Of a DNA stretch of 64,000 nt, positions 8,661-14,981 are shown piece by piece. The notes below the pieces were generated by a model. The model had not been told where the DNA came from and made no database searches. It saw only the letters and a list, made by a program, of their open reading frames with translations. This DNA is from an uncultured Rhodopila sp. GTDB lineage: Bacteria > Pseudomonadota > Alphaproteobacteria > Acetobacterales > Acetobacteraceae. Location: positions 25,830-89,829 of the forward strand of contig NZ_CAIWTY010000022.1 of the NCBI RefSeq assembly GCF_903915725.1. Direction: 5' to 3'. How positions within the stretch are numbered: the stretch's first letter is position 1; every line of letters begins with the position of its first letter. Both the position numbers and the translations under genes were made by a program.

Positions 8661-9311
8661 ATGCCCTTAGACAAGCAATTGCAGCAGGCCGTGCTGGCGG
8701 AATTGGGCTGGGATCCGAGCGTGAATGCTGCGCACATCGGTGTGACCGCTAACGCGGGGGTCGTGACTCTCACCGGCCATGTCGAAACATATGCGGAGAA
8801 GGAGGCGGCCGAATCCGCCGCCTGGCGCGTTCGTGGCGTCAAGGCGGTCGCGGAGGAAATGCTGGTGGAACTTCCGTTCGAACGGGTACGTGGCGACGAT
8901 GAGATTGCTGCCGCGGTGATCGAACGGCTCGCCTGGGATGCGTCGGTGCCGGCTGATGCGGTCTCGGTGAAGGTCGAGCAGGGCTGGGTGACCCTGACCG
9001 GATCGGTGACTTGGCAGTATCAGAAGGAAGCGGCCGGACAGGATGTGGCCAGGCTGCACGGGGTCATCGGGCTTGCCAACCAGCTTGTCGTCACTCCCGC
9101 TGTCAACGTGCCGGACATAACCCGCACGATACGCGACGCCTTGCGCCGGTCGTGCTTGCTGCACGACGAGAACATCACCGTCAGGGCCGACGGCGGTCAT
9201 ATTCACCTGATCGGAACGGTTGGTTCCGCCTATGAGCGGCGGATTGCCTCGGTGACCGCATGGGCCGCCCCGGGGGCGACCGGCGTCACCAACGACCTCG
9301 CGATTCTCTGA
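8661..9311 (+). CDS. Triple BON-domain protein
   Basis: A 216-residue protein built of three consecutive BON domains (about 1-70, 75-145 and 150-216). Each shows the pattern of an alpha-helical lead followed by V.V..G.V.LTG.V, for example ANAGVVTLTGHV, VEQGWVTLTGSV and ADGGHIHLIGTV. BON domains in OsmY and related proteins associate with membranes and are linked to osmotic and envelope stress. No signal peptide is visible, so it may act in the cytosol. Start at ATG 8661 is supported by TTGGAG seven bases upstream. A FixJ-like box lies 81 bp upstream and a REC protein follows after 22 bp, probably in the same transcript. Confidence 0.88.
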   Translation: MPLDKQLQQAVLAELGWDPSVNAAHIGVTANAGVVTLTGHVETYAEKEAAESAAWRVRGVKAVAEEMLVELPFERVRGDDEIAAAVIERLAWDASVPADAVSVKVEQGWVTLTGSVTWQYQKEAAGQDVARLHGVIGLANQLVVTPAVNVPDITRTIRDALRRSCLLHDENITVRADGGHIHLIGTVGSAYERRIASVTAWAAPGATGVTNDLAIL

Positions 9312-9333
9312 CGCATGAGCGGGCGGAAAACCA

Positions 9334-9744
9334 ATGGCAGATCTGAACGTCCTCGTTGTTGAAGACGACGCGATGATCGGCATTCTTCTGGCGGAGATGC
9401 TGGGAGACATGGGCTACGACGTGTGTGCGATCGCCGCCACCGAGGATGACGCCGTGGCGGATGCGGCCCGGTGCAAGCCGGGCCTGATGATCGTGGACGA
9501 GCAATTGCGGGAGGGAAGCGGCTCATCGGCGGTGGAGCGCATCCTGCTTGGCGGCCTGGTCCCTTGCGTCTTCATCAGCGGTGCGCCGCTGCGTTTCAGC
9601 CGGACGGCGAAAAAAGTGCTGCGCAAACCTTTCCTCGAGGGAGATCTGCTGCGCGCCATCCAGGACGTGCTGACAGGCGCGAATGCTCCGTTGGTGCGCG
9701 GTATTGCCGGCGGCGGCGGCGGCAACGTGCTTGTGCAACACTGA
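9334..9744 (+). CDS. Single-domain response regulator (REC only)
   Basis: A 136-residue stand-alone receiver. It has the acidic pair in VVEDD (residues 10-12), the likely phospho-acceptor Asp55 in IVDEQL, the switch Ser in FISGAP and the conserved Lys in LRKPF near residue 100. No DNA-binding domain follows; the tail is a glycine-rich stretch. It probably relays phosphate or acts by protein contact, possibly with the mega-sensor encoded 0.9 kb upstream on the other strand (inference). It lies 22 bp after the BON gene, under the same FixJ-like box. Start ATG 9334 is preceded by GGGCGG. Confidence 0.85.
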   Translation: MADLNVLVVEDDAMIGILLAEMLGDMGYDVCAIAATEDDAVADAARCKPGLMIVDEQLREGSGSSAVERILLGGLVPCVFISGAPLRFSRTAKKVLRKPFLEGDLLRAIQDVLTGANAPLVRGIAGGGGGNVLVQH

Positions 9745-9779
9745 CGGTCGTTCTGAGTAGATAATGTCGTCCCCGGGGA

Positions 9780-9794
9780 TAGGTATTTTCCGAG
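9780..9794 (+). promoter_or_regulatory. FixJ-like box ahead of the small-protein cluster
   Basis: TAGGTATTTTCCGAG, with TATTCA at 9819-9824 as a -10 candidate and the start of a 31-aa gene at 9852. It probably drives the run of small envelope genes that follows. Confidence 0.8.
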
Positions 9795-9851
9795 GCTAGG
9801 CGTCGTGCCGATTTCGTTTATTCAATCGACCCTGACCGAGAGGAGGCTTTG

Positions 9852-9947
9852 ATGACTGAAAGCCGATGGGAACTGCCGATCGTAGCGCTCATGTCAGTCG
9901 TGGTGTTCTTCTCGGCCTGGCACTTTGCGCTGCGGCTTCTCGGCTAG
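9852..9947 (+). CDS. 31-aa single-pass membrane peptide
   Basis: Short gene with a very good ribosome site (AGAGGAGG five bases before ATG). The peptide begins MTESRWELPIVALM and consists of one hydrophobic helix (VALMSVVVFFSAWHFALRLLG). It is the first gene after a FixJ-like box. A frameshifted relative sits behind another box at 27574, with clear nucleotide similarity over the 3' 40 bases, so the peptide is a real family rather than chance. I do not recognise a known family. A role as a small regulator of a membrane complex is conceivable but is speculation. Confidence 0.7.
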   Translation: MTESRWELPIVALMSVVVFFSAWHFALRLLG

Positions 9948-9984
9948 GGGCGGATTTTGTTCGAACAATACGAGGGGGGAGGAT

Positions 9985-10170
9985 ATGCAAGGCGAAAACC
10001 AAACATCTCTGTCCATAAACGAGGTAACGGCACTATTCGCCGCTAGCGCGTCCTCTTTCAGGTTGTCGAACAGCGCCACTTTTGCCGACCTCGCCGATCG
10101 GCTGGAGCAGTTGCGGGAGCAGCATGCGGGAACACCGAGGGCGATTTACCTGAAGCTCGGAGGCCCGTGA
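9985..10170 (+). CDS. Small conserved-looking hypothetical protein (61 aa)
   Basis: A 61-residue soluble protein starting at ATG 9985 behind a strong GGGGGAGGA ribosome site. It contains the stretch INEVTALFAASASSFRLSN followed by an amphipathic helix, FADLADRLEQL, and ends in IYLKLGGP. I cannot assign it to a named family. No signal peptide or membrane segment is seen. It sits 37 bp after the 31-aa peptide and 25 bp before the entericidin-like gene, so it is probably part of one small-protein operon under the box at 9780. Confidence 0.65.
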   Translation: MQGENQTSLSINEVTALFAASASSFRLSNSATFADLADRLEQLREQHAGTPRAIYLKLGGP

Positions 10171-10195
10171 TCCATGTCAATGAAAGGGATTTCTG

Positions 10196-10357
10196 ATGCG
10201 TAAAAATCTGGCTATCGTTCTTCTCAATCTTGTTCTTTTGTCGGGCACGGCCGCTTTGTTGAGCGCCTGCAACACCACGGCCGGCGCGGGCCAGGACGTG
10301 AGCGCCGCGGGTCATGCGGTGACCAATTCCGCTGAGAAGGTCAAGGCAGGTCTGTAA
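10196..10357 (+). CDS. Entericidin-like small lipoprotein (53 aa)
   Basis: A 53-residue lipoprotein. The signal sequence MRKNLAIVLLNLVLLSGTAA ends in the lipobox LLSAC, so Cys25 should be lipidated. The mature part NTTAGAGQDVSAAG then an amphipathic helix ending EKVKAGL is typical of the entericidin A/B family. These small lipoproteins are induced by stress or in stationary phase and act in the cell envelope; their exact role outside E. coli is unclear. It lies within the small-protein run behind the FixJ-like box at 9780. Confidence 0.85.
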   Translation: MRKNLAIVLLNLVLLSGTAALLSACNTTAGAGQDVSAAGHAVTNSAEKVKAGL

Positions 10358-10413
10358 AGACCCTGCCGGACGAAATGTAAGCGTTTTATTACCGAAATAC
10401 CGGAGACAGGAAA

Positions 10414-10596
10414 ATGGACAAAGACAGAATCGCCGGATCTGCGAAACAGGTCGAAGGCTCGATCAAAGAGGCTCTCGGCAAAGGATTAGGTGATACGAAG
10501 CTGGAAGCCGACGGCAAAGCCGATGGGGCCGAGGGCAAGGTTCAGAACGCCGTCGGCGGCGTGAAGGATACGCTTCGGGACGCACTCAAGAAATAG
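10414..10596 (+). CDS. CsbD-family stress protein (60 aa)
   Basis: A 60-residue hydrophilic protein, MDKDRIAGSAKQVEG then KEALGKGLGDTKLEADGKAD and GKVQNAVGGVKD. This is the complete CsbD/UPF0337 pattern. CsbD-like proteins are small general-stress proteins of unknown biochemistry, often strongly induced by osmotic, oxidative or stationary-phase stress. Ribosome site GGAGACAGG lies just upstream of ATG 10414. Closest copies in the window are at 61516 and the double-domain version at 13101. Confidence 0.92.
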   Translation: MDKDRIAGSAKQVEGSIKEALGKGLGDTKLEADGKADGAEGKVQNAVGGVKDTLRDALKK

Positions 10597-10644
10597 GGCA
10601 CCGGCAGATTGTCCGAACCGTGATCCATCGGAAGGAGATATGTG

Positions 10645-10824
10645 GTGAGCACGATTCTTATTGTCGTCCTGCTGGTTCTGCTGTTTGGCGGGGGTGGCGG
10701 GTACTATGGCTATAACCGCTATGGCACGTCCGGTCTGGGGGGTGTGCTTGGCTTGGTGCTGGTTGTGCTGATTGTCGTCTGGCTGTTGGGCGGTCTCGGT
10801 GGGGTCTACGCCCACAACCTGTGA
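10645..10824 (+). CDS. GGGGYYGY small membrane protein (59 aa)
   Basis: A two-helix membrane protein. It begins VSTILIVVLLVLLFGGGGG then YYGYNRYG and GLGGVLGLVLVVLIVVWLLGG. Two relatives occur at 61323 (27 aa, first helix only) and 62464 (53 aa). It resembles DUF3309-type small membrane proteins in layout, but the Gly-rich YYGYNRYG centre is distinctive. I chose GTG 10645, seven bases after GGAAGGAG, because the relatives begin MST; GTG 10642 is the alternative. It is probably co-transcribed with the CsbD gene 48 bp upstream. Confidence 0.8.
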   Translation: MSTILIVVLLVLLFGGGGGYYGYNRYGTSGLGGVLGLVLVVLIVVWLLGGLGGVYAHNL

Positions 10825-10915
10825 CGATTGAATCAGGCCGTTGCTCCGTGGGCGATCATGCCCCCGGATCAACGGCCGGAGAGCGGGCGCAATCCCGATC
10901 CTGCGGAGACAAATG

Positions 10916-11377
10916 ATGTCACTTGATACATTCTCATCGCGCCATGTAGCGCTGCTGGTGCTGCTTGCTCTGCCTGCCGCGTGCGCCCGGACGCCGCCGG
11001 CAACGGTGGCGTCGAACCCGCCGCCTGTATCTCCCGGTCCCGCGGCAACCTGGTACCATATCGAGTTTGCGAGCAATAGCCATGCGCTCGACGCCCGGGG
11101 ACGGCTTACTGTTGGCGACATCACCAGTATTCTTCAGCGGCACCCGGACGAAATTGCCACGATCGTCGGCAAGACCGACACCGTCGGCAGCCCGGATTAC
11201 AACATGCACCTGTCGCATCTGCGCGCCGACACGGTTCGTGACGCGTTGGTCTATAACAGCAACGTTGCGGCTGACCGGGTGGAAACCCGCTGGACCGGTG
11301 AGACCCGTCAACGCGTCGCAACGGCAGACAACGTTCCCGATGCGCCAAACCGCGTTGTAGACGTTGCCATCCATTGA
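10916..11377 (+). CDS. OmpA-like domain lipoprotein/periplasmic protein
   Basis: About 153 residues. An N-terminal hydrophobic signal (VALLVLLALPAACA) has a plausible but imperfect lipobox before Cys. A Pro-rich linker follows, then an OmpA-C-like domain from about residue 45 (YHIEFASNSHALDARG, LSHLRADTVRDALVY, NRVVDVAIH). Such domains bind peptidoglycan and tether the outer membrane. Start ATG 10916 has GGAG seven bases upstream; ATG 10913 and longer frames are possible. The usual D/R peptidoglycan-binding pair is only partly recognisable, so binding is not assured. It lies in the box-9780 cluster. Confidence 0.75.
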   Translation: MSLDTFSSRHVALLVLLALPAACARTPPATVASNPPPVSPGPAATWYHIEFASNSHALDARGRLTVGDITSILQRHPDEIATIVGKTDTVGSPDYNMHLSHLRADTVRDALVYNSNVAADRVETRWTGETRQRVATADNVPDAPNRVVDVAIH

Positions 11378-11408
11378 GCGAAGTCCATCGTCGGCTGCGG
11401 AGAAAATC

Positions 11409-11537
11409 ATGAAAGTCCGAGCATTTTTGGCCCTCGTTTTGGCACTGCTGGCGGTTTCAGCGTGCATTATCGAACCCGGGCGCGGCGGCCGCGGCTATTA
11501 CGGCGAAGGTCATGAACGAGGCGTCTGGCGCGGCTGA
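11409..11537 (+). CDS. Tiny Gly-rich lipoprotein (42 aa)
   Basis: A 42-residue protein: signal MKVRAFLALVLALLAVSAC with lipobox VSAC (Cys19), followed by a short Gly/Arg/Tyr tail (RGGRGYYGEGHERG). Ribosome site GGAG lies before ATG 11409. Function is unknown; its size and position suggest an envelope stress lipoprotein alongside the entericidin-like gene. It starts 31 bp after the OmpA-like gene and probably shares its transcript. Confidence 0.65.
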   Translation: MKVRAFLALVLALLAVSACIIEPGRGGRGYYGEGHERGVWRG

Positions 11538-11623
11538 ACCCGGTTGCTGGATCATTACAAATATTGGCGTTCACCCGCGGATGACCGATGCCGCAAGGGC
11601 CGATCGTCTTGAAGGAGATTGCC

Positions 11624-12028
11624 ATGCGTATCGCGACGTCCATCTTACTTGGGTTGCTCCTGCCGATCGGCGCGGCGCCTTTTGCTTGCGCCCAGCCGGT
11701 GCCGCCGGATGGCGGGACGCAAACAGCCGCCAATGCGGCTGTGCCAGGGCGGAGGGATACATACATCCGGAAGTCCGAGGAAGAACTGGACGATTGGCAG
11801 GCCAGGCTTCTCCGCTTTGACGAAGAAACTAAGGCGGCAGCGCGAAAGGACGGGGCGGCGAGCTGGGCCGATCTGCTGGCGGCCCTGGACGGAGCCGAGG
11901 CTGGGGCATACAAGTTGCAGACCGTCGCAGCTGATGGCCTGGACGATGCGAAGGCCTCCTACGAAAAAGCAATCAGCGAACTGGCGGACACCTGGGAAAA
12001 GGCTCGACCTGACGACCGCCGCAGGTAG
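11624..12028 (+). CDS. Exported hypothetical protein with coiled-coil body (134 aa)
   Basis: Begins with a clear signal peptide (MRIATSILLGLLLPIGAAPFACAQ), probably cleaved after ACA. The mature region is charged and helical, with DTYIRKSEEELDDWQARLL and a repeated Ala/Glu/Lys helix pattern, and ends DRRR. Start ATG 11624 follows GAAGGAG seven bases upstream. I do not recognise a named family. It closes the small envelope-protein run behind the box at 9780; the next gene has its own box. Confidence 0.7.
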   Translation: MRIATSILLGLLLPIGAAPFACAQPVPPDGGTQTAANAAVPGRRDTYIRKSEEELDDWQARLLRFDEETKAAARKDGAASWADLLAALDGAEAGAYKLQTVAADGLDDAKASYEKAISELADTWEKARPDDRRR

Positions 12029-12066
12029 ATCGTACGGCTCGGCCTAAGTAGAGGCGTGTCGGCGGG

Positions 12067-12081
12067 TAGGTAGTTTCCGAA
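12067..12081 (+). promoter_or_regulatory. FixJ-like box ahead of slipin
   Basis: TAGGTAGTTTCCGAA, with TATATA at 12106-12111 as a good -10 candidate (centre-to-centre 34.5 bp) and the slipin start at 12163. Confidence 0.85.
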
Positions 12082-12162
12082 CCTCTCGCCGCCGCCGCTT
12101 CGGTCTATATAAAGAAATTCAATATCAAATTTGTTTTTCTCTATTCCGCAAGGTCGGGAGCC

Positions 12163-12999
12163 ATGTCCTACTTTTTCTCGCTTTACACCATCATCCCGGT
12201 CGTCGTGGTCGCAGCCTTCATTTTGGTCACGGCGACGATCAAGATCCTGCGCGAATATGAGCGCGCTGTGGTCTTCACGCTCGGCCGTTTTCAAAAGGTC
12301 AAGGGCCCGGGTCTTGTTTTGCTGATTCCGTTTATTCAGGAAATGGTGCGCGTGGATCTGCGTATACAGGTCATCGAAATACCGACCCAGGACGTAATCT
12401 CGCACGATAATGTCTCGATGAAGGTCGACGCGGTGCTCTATTTCAACGTCGTCAACCCCGAGCGGGCGATCATTCAGGTGCAGAACTTCCTCCCCGCCAC
12501 GAACATGCTCGCGCAAACCACTTTGCGCGCCGTGCTGGGGCAGCACGAACTGGACGAGATGCTGTCCGAACGAAAGAAACTGAGCGCCGACGTCCAGAGC
12601 ATTCTGGACTCCCAGACCGAGCTTTGGGGGATCAAAGTGAGCAACGTCGAGATCAGAACCGTCGAACTCACCGACAACATGGTGAAAGCCATCGCCAAGC
12701 AGGCGGAGGCCGAGCGCGATCGGCGTGCCAAGATCATCCATGCCGAAGCCGAGTTCCAGGCATCGCAAACATTGGTCAACGCGGCCAGAATACTGTCCAG
12801 CATTCCCGCCGCCATGCAGTTGCGCTACCTGCAAACGCTGGCCGAGATTGGAGCTGAACAGAACTCCACTATTATATTCCCAATGCCGATCGACATTATC
12901 AAGCCGTTTCTGGAACTGCTTGACAATGCCGGCAAGGTGCCCGCCGCCAATGGCCTTATTCATGGTTCGCCCGGGAACCAGATGCCGTTGCGGGCCTGA
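12163..12999 (+). CDS. Slipin / stomatin-like SPFH protein
   Basis: A 278-residue SPFH-domain protein. One N-terminal membrane helix (IIPVVVVAAFILVTATIKI) is followed by the stomatin signature REYERAVVFTLGRF, then RVDLRIQVIEIPTQDVISHDNVSMKVDAVLY, and a C-terminal coiled coil rich in Ala/Glu (AKQAEAERDRRAKIIHAEAE). Slipins oligomerise into membrane scaffolds and often pair with an NfeD protease partner; none is next to it here. It is the first gene after a box at 12067, followed by a double CsbD gene. Length is normal. Confidence 0.93.
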   Translation: MSYFFSLYTIIPVVVVAAFILVTATIKILREYERAVVFTLGRFQKVKGPGLVLLIPFIQEMVRVDLRIQVIEIPTQDVISHDNVSMKVDAVLYFNVVNPERAIIQVQNFLPATNMLAQTTLRAVLGQHELDEMLSERKKLSADVQSILDSQTELWGIKVSNVEIRTVELTDNMVKAIAKQAEAERDRRAKIIHAEAEFQASQTLVNAARILSSIPAAMQLRYLQTLAEIGAEQNSTIIFPMPIDIIKPFLELLDNAGKVPAANGLIHGSPGNQMPLRA

Positions 13000-13100
13000 A
13001 ATTCTGAGGTGAGTGCACAGAGCCGGAAGCTTGCTGCCGACCGTGCCGTGCAATCGCTGATGGATGTTGCGACTGAATGAATACAACAAAGGAGAGTATC

Positions 13101-13481
13101 ATGGACAGTAATCGCCTCGAAGGCATCGGCCATCAGGTCAAGGGGGTCCTGAAGGAAGGCATCGGCAAGATCATCGGCGACGCGAAGCTTACCGCCGATG
13201 GCGCGGCTGAGCGGGCCGCCGGCGAGGCCCAGAACGTTGCGGGTCCCGAAGGGGCAAGCGTCATCGGCATTGACACGGATCGCATCGCGGGTGTCGGCCA
13301 CCAACTAAAAGGGGCGGTGAAGGAAGGGCTGGGCAACCTCGCCGGCAAGCCGGAACTCGTCGCGGAAGGTACCGCGGAGCGCGATGCGGGCAAACAGCAG
13401 AACGCTGTCGGAGGCGCCAGGGATACGGCCCGCGAAGCCGCCCAATCAGCCATCGATCCGACCGACGCGCCGAAGCACTGA
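13101..13481 (+). CDS. Double CsbD-domain protein
   Basis: A 126-residue tandem duplication of the CsbD/UPF0337 unit. Unit 1 (residues 1-55) carries RLEGIGHQVKGVLKEGIGK and unit 2 (about 62-115) RIAGVGHQLKGAVKEGLGN; both end in GxxQNxxG. They are joined by a short linker (GASVIGIDTD). CsbD proteins are usually single-domain and about 60 residues. Start ATG 13101 follows AAAGGAGAG. It follows the slipin gene by 101 bp and is likely in its transcript. Confidence 0.9.
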   Translation: MDSNRLEGIGHQVKGVLKEGIGKIIGDAKLTADGAAERAAGEAQNVAGPEGASVIGIDTDRIAGVGHQLKGAVKEGLGNLAGKPELVAEGTAERDAGKQQNAVGGARDTAREAAQSAIDPTDAPKH

Positions 13482-13561
13482 CCGCGGCCTGGCCGGGGCG
13501 CCAGCCGATCGGCGGCCCGGCCTTCCTTGGGCGGTCTGAACAAAGATCTTGTGAGGTTACA

Positions 13562-13681
13562 ATGAGTTTCCTTCTGATTTCGATGATAGTTTTGTTTCCA
13601 TTCCGCGAATTCGGCCGCCACTGGCACCGTTCGCGTTTGACTACGCCACGTGCGCTTACCGGGGGATCATATCGTGGATAA
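13562..13681 (+). CDS. Possible 39-aa membrane-anchored peptide
   Basis: Short frame with GTGAGG upstream of ATG 13562. The peptide starts with a hydrophobic stretch (MSFLLISMIVLFPF) then a basic tail (FGRHWHRSRLT). Its stop (TAA 13679-13681) overlaps the GTG start of the next gene by eight bases, an arrangement typical of translational coupling. No homolog is known to me, so this is a moderate-to-weak call. Confidence 0.35.
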   Translation: MSFLLISMIVLFPFREFGRHWHRSRLTTPRALTGGSYRG

Positions 13682-14273
13682 TAACGCCGACAGTTTCACC
13701 ATTCCCGCGGCGGACGCGACTGCGCCTGCCCCGCCTGTCTCGCAACAATCAGTCTTCCTGCAGTGGTTCCAGCACGACATACCGTTCATCGCCATGCTGT
13801 TGCTGGCGCTGGTGGGCGTCGTCTTCCGGCTGCCGGTAACGTATTGGGGGATCTTGATTCCCGTCTTCGCCATCATATCAGGCGCCGAGGGTTGGCAGAA
13901 TTTCGTCACGCGGCGGGAGCGCTATGCGCTCGTGCTCGGGGTCGCGCTGAACTGGTGCGCGCTCATGCTGGCGATGTACCTGCTTTACAACGATGGCGTG
14001 AAGGGGGTTTTGAACGCCAACGCAACGTCGCTCGCTATGATGGTCCTGCTGGCCCTCGGCACCTTTGTTGCGGGCGTGCAAACCAGGGTCTGGCAGATCT
14101 GCGCCGTCGGCGGCGCGCTGTTCCTGGCAGTTCCGGCCCTGGGCTGGCTTGACCAATCGCCTCTGCTTTTGGTGGCTGGCACAGTGGTCATTATCGCGCT
14201 GGTTGGTTTCGTATGGTGGGTAACCCAGCGGCGTCTTGGGCCTCCCGCCCGGCTTGGGGGTGCAGCAGCTTAA
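13674..14273 (+). CDS. Multi-pass membrane protein (about 199 aa)
   Basis: Starts at GTG 13674 behind GGGGGA; a GTG at 13650 would add eight residues. A polar N-terminus is followed by five or six hydrophobic segments, with conserved-looking pieces YWGILIPVFAIISGAEGW and LLALGTFVAGVQTRVWQICAVGG near the C-terminus. The partial gene at the right edge of the window (63799-64000, minus) encodes a clearly homologous C-terminal half (LALGTFTAGLQSRVWRICAVGA), so this is a paralogous pair. I do not know a functional name. It ends the slipin/CsbD transcript and is followed by a hairpin. Confidence 0.8.
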   Translation: MDNNADSFTIPAADATAPAPPVSQQSVFLQWFQHDIPFIAMLLLALVGVVFRLPVTYWGILIPVFAIISGAEGWQNFVTRRERYALVLGVALNWCALMLAMYLLYNDGVKGVLNANATSLAMMVLLALGTFVAGVQTRVWQICAVGGALFLAVPALGWLDQSPLLLVAGTVVIIALVGFVWWVTQRRLGPPARLGGAAA

Positions 14274-14287
14274 CGTTCGTTCAACCC

Positions 14288-14314
14288 GAGCGGCGAGCAA
14301 TCGCATCGCCGCTC
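14288..14314. terminator. Hairpin between convergent genes
   Basis: Perfect 9-bp stem GAGCGGCGA / TCGCCGCTC with a 9-nt loop, followed by a short GACTTT. It lies between two convergent genes and could stop transcription from both sides. Confidence 0.6.
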
Positions 14315-14325
14315 GACTTTACGAG

Positions 14326-14949
14326 CTAACGGGGTTTTGCCGGTTCCGCCACGGCGGAGCCTGCAAGGGCCGCCGACGCTGCGTTCCACAACTCGATCAC
14401 CCGCACTTCAGGATGGGCAGGATCGAAACTGAGGATGCTCAGCGCAGCGGTGCCGAGGGCGAAGTGTTGTGCTTTCACAACGGTAAGGCCAATCCATTGC
14501 GCGGCCAAAACGCGGGAGAACTGGCCGTGCGAGAAAAGCGCGACGCTTCCGTCCAACCCGCCAAGACGATCGATCAGGCGTTCGGCCCGGGCGGCAACCT
14601 GATCCGGCATTTCGCCATTCGGACAGCCGTCCCGGAACACACTCCATCCCGGGCGCTCTTTGCGAATGTCGCGGGAAAGCTGACCCTCATAGTCGCCATA
14701 GGCCCATTCCGCGAGATCCGGTTCAACCTCGGCCGCAGCGCCAAGCCCGGCCAGTTCACAGGTCCGGCGGGCGCGTTGCAGCGGGCTGGTCAGCACGCGG
14801 GCGAACCGGATGTGCCTGAGCCAGAGTTGGAGTCCGCGTGCTTCTTCCTCACCGTGGGCGGTCAGGGGCAGGTCCGTGCGGCCAGTGTGCTGGCCGGACA
14901 GAGACCACTCGGTTTCACCGTGCCGGATGATGTAAAGCCGAAGCGTCAT
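14326..14949 (-). CDS. Histidine phosphatase (phosphoglycerate mutase-like)
   Basis: A 207-residue histidine-phosphatase superfamily protein. The catalytic RHG motif is present as YIIRHGETEWSLSGQHTG (His about residue 10), with the second catalytic His in VALFSHGQFSRVLAA and the Glu region AEWAYGDYEG. Members dephosphorylate sugars, 2,3-bisphosphoglycerate or other small phosphoesters; substrate is open here. It is the last gene of a minus-strand operon with a GH65 phosphorylase and a beta-PGM-like enzyme, so a sugar phosphate is a reasonable guess. Confidence 0.88.
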   Translation of the reverse strand: MTLRLYIIRHGETEWSLSGQHTGRTDLPLTAHGEEEARGLQLWLRHIRFARVLTSPLQRARRTCELAGLGAAAEVEPDLAEWAYGDYEGQLSRDIRKERPGWSVFRDGCPNGEMPDQVAARAERLIDRLGGLDGSVALFSHGQFSRVLAAQWIGLTVVKAQHFALGTAALSILSFDPAHPEVRVIELWNAASAALAGSAVAEPAKPR

Positions 14950-14981
14950 GTCCTTACCCCCTATGCCAAGCCGACCACCCG

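Noticed and set aside
9754..9770. TGAGTAGATAATGTCG at the end of the REC gene as another box
   Set aside because: It has the TGAGTA half but no TTCC half; the true box is 26 bp further on.
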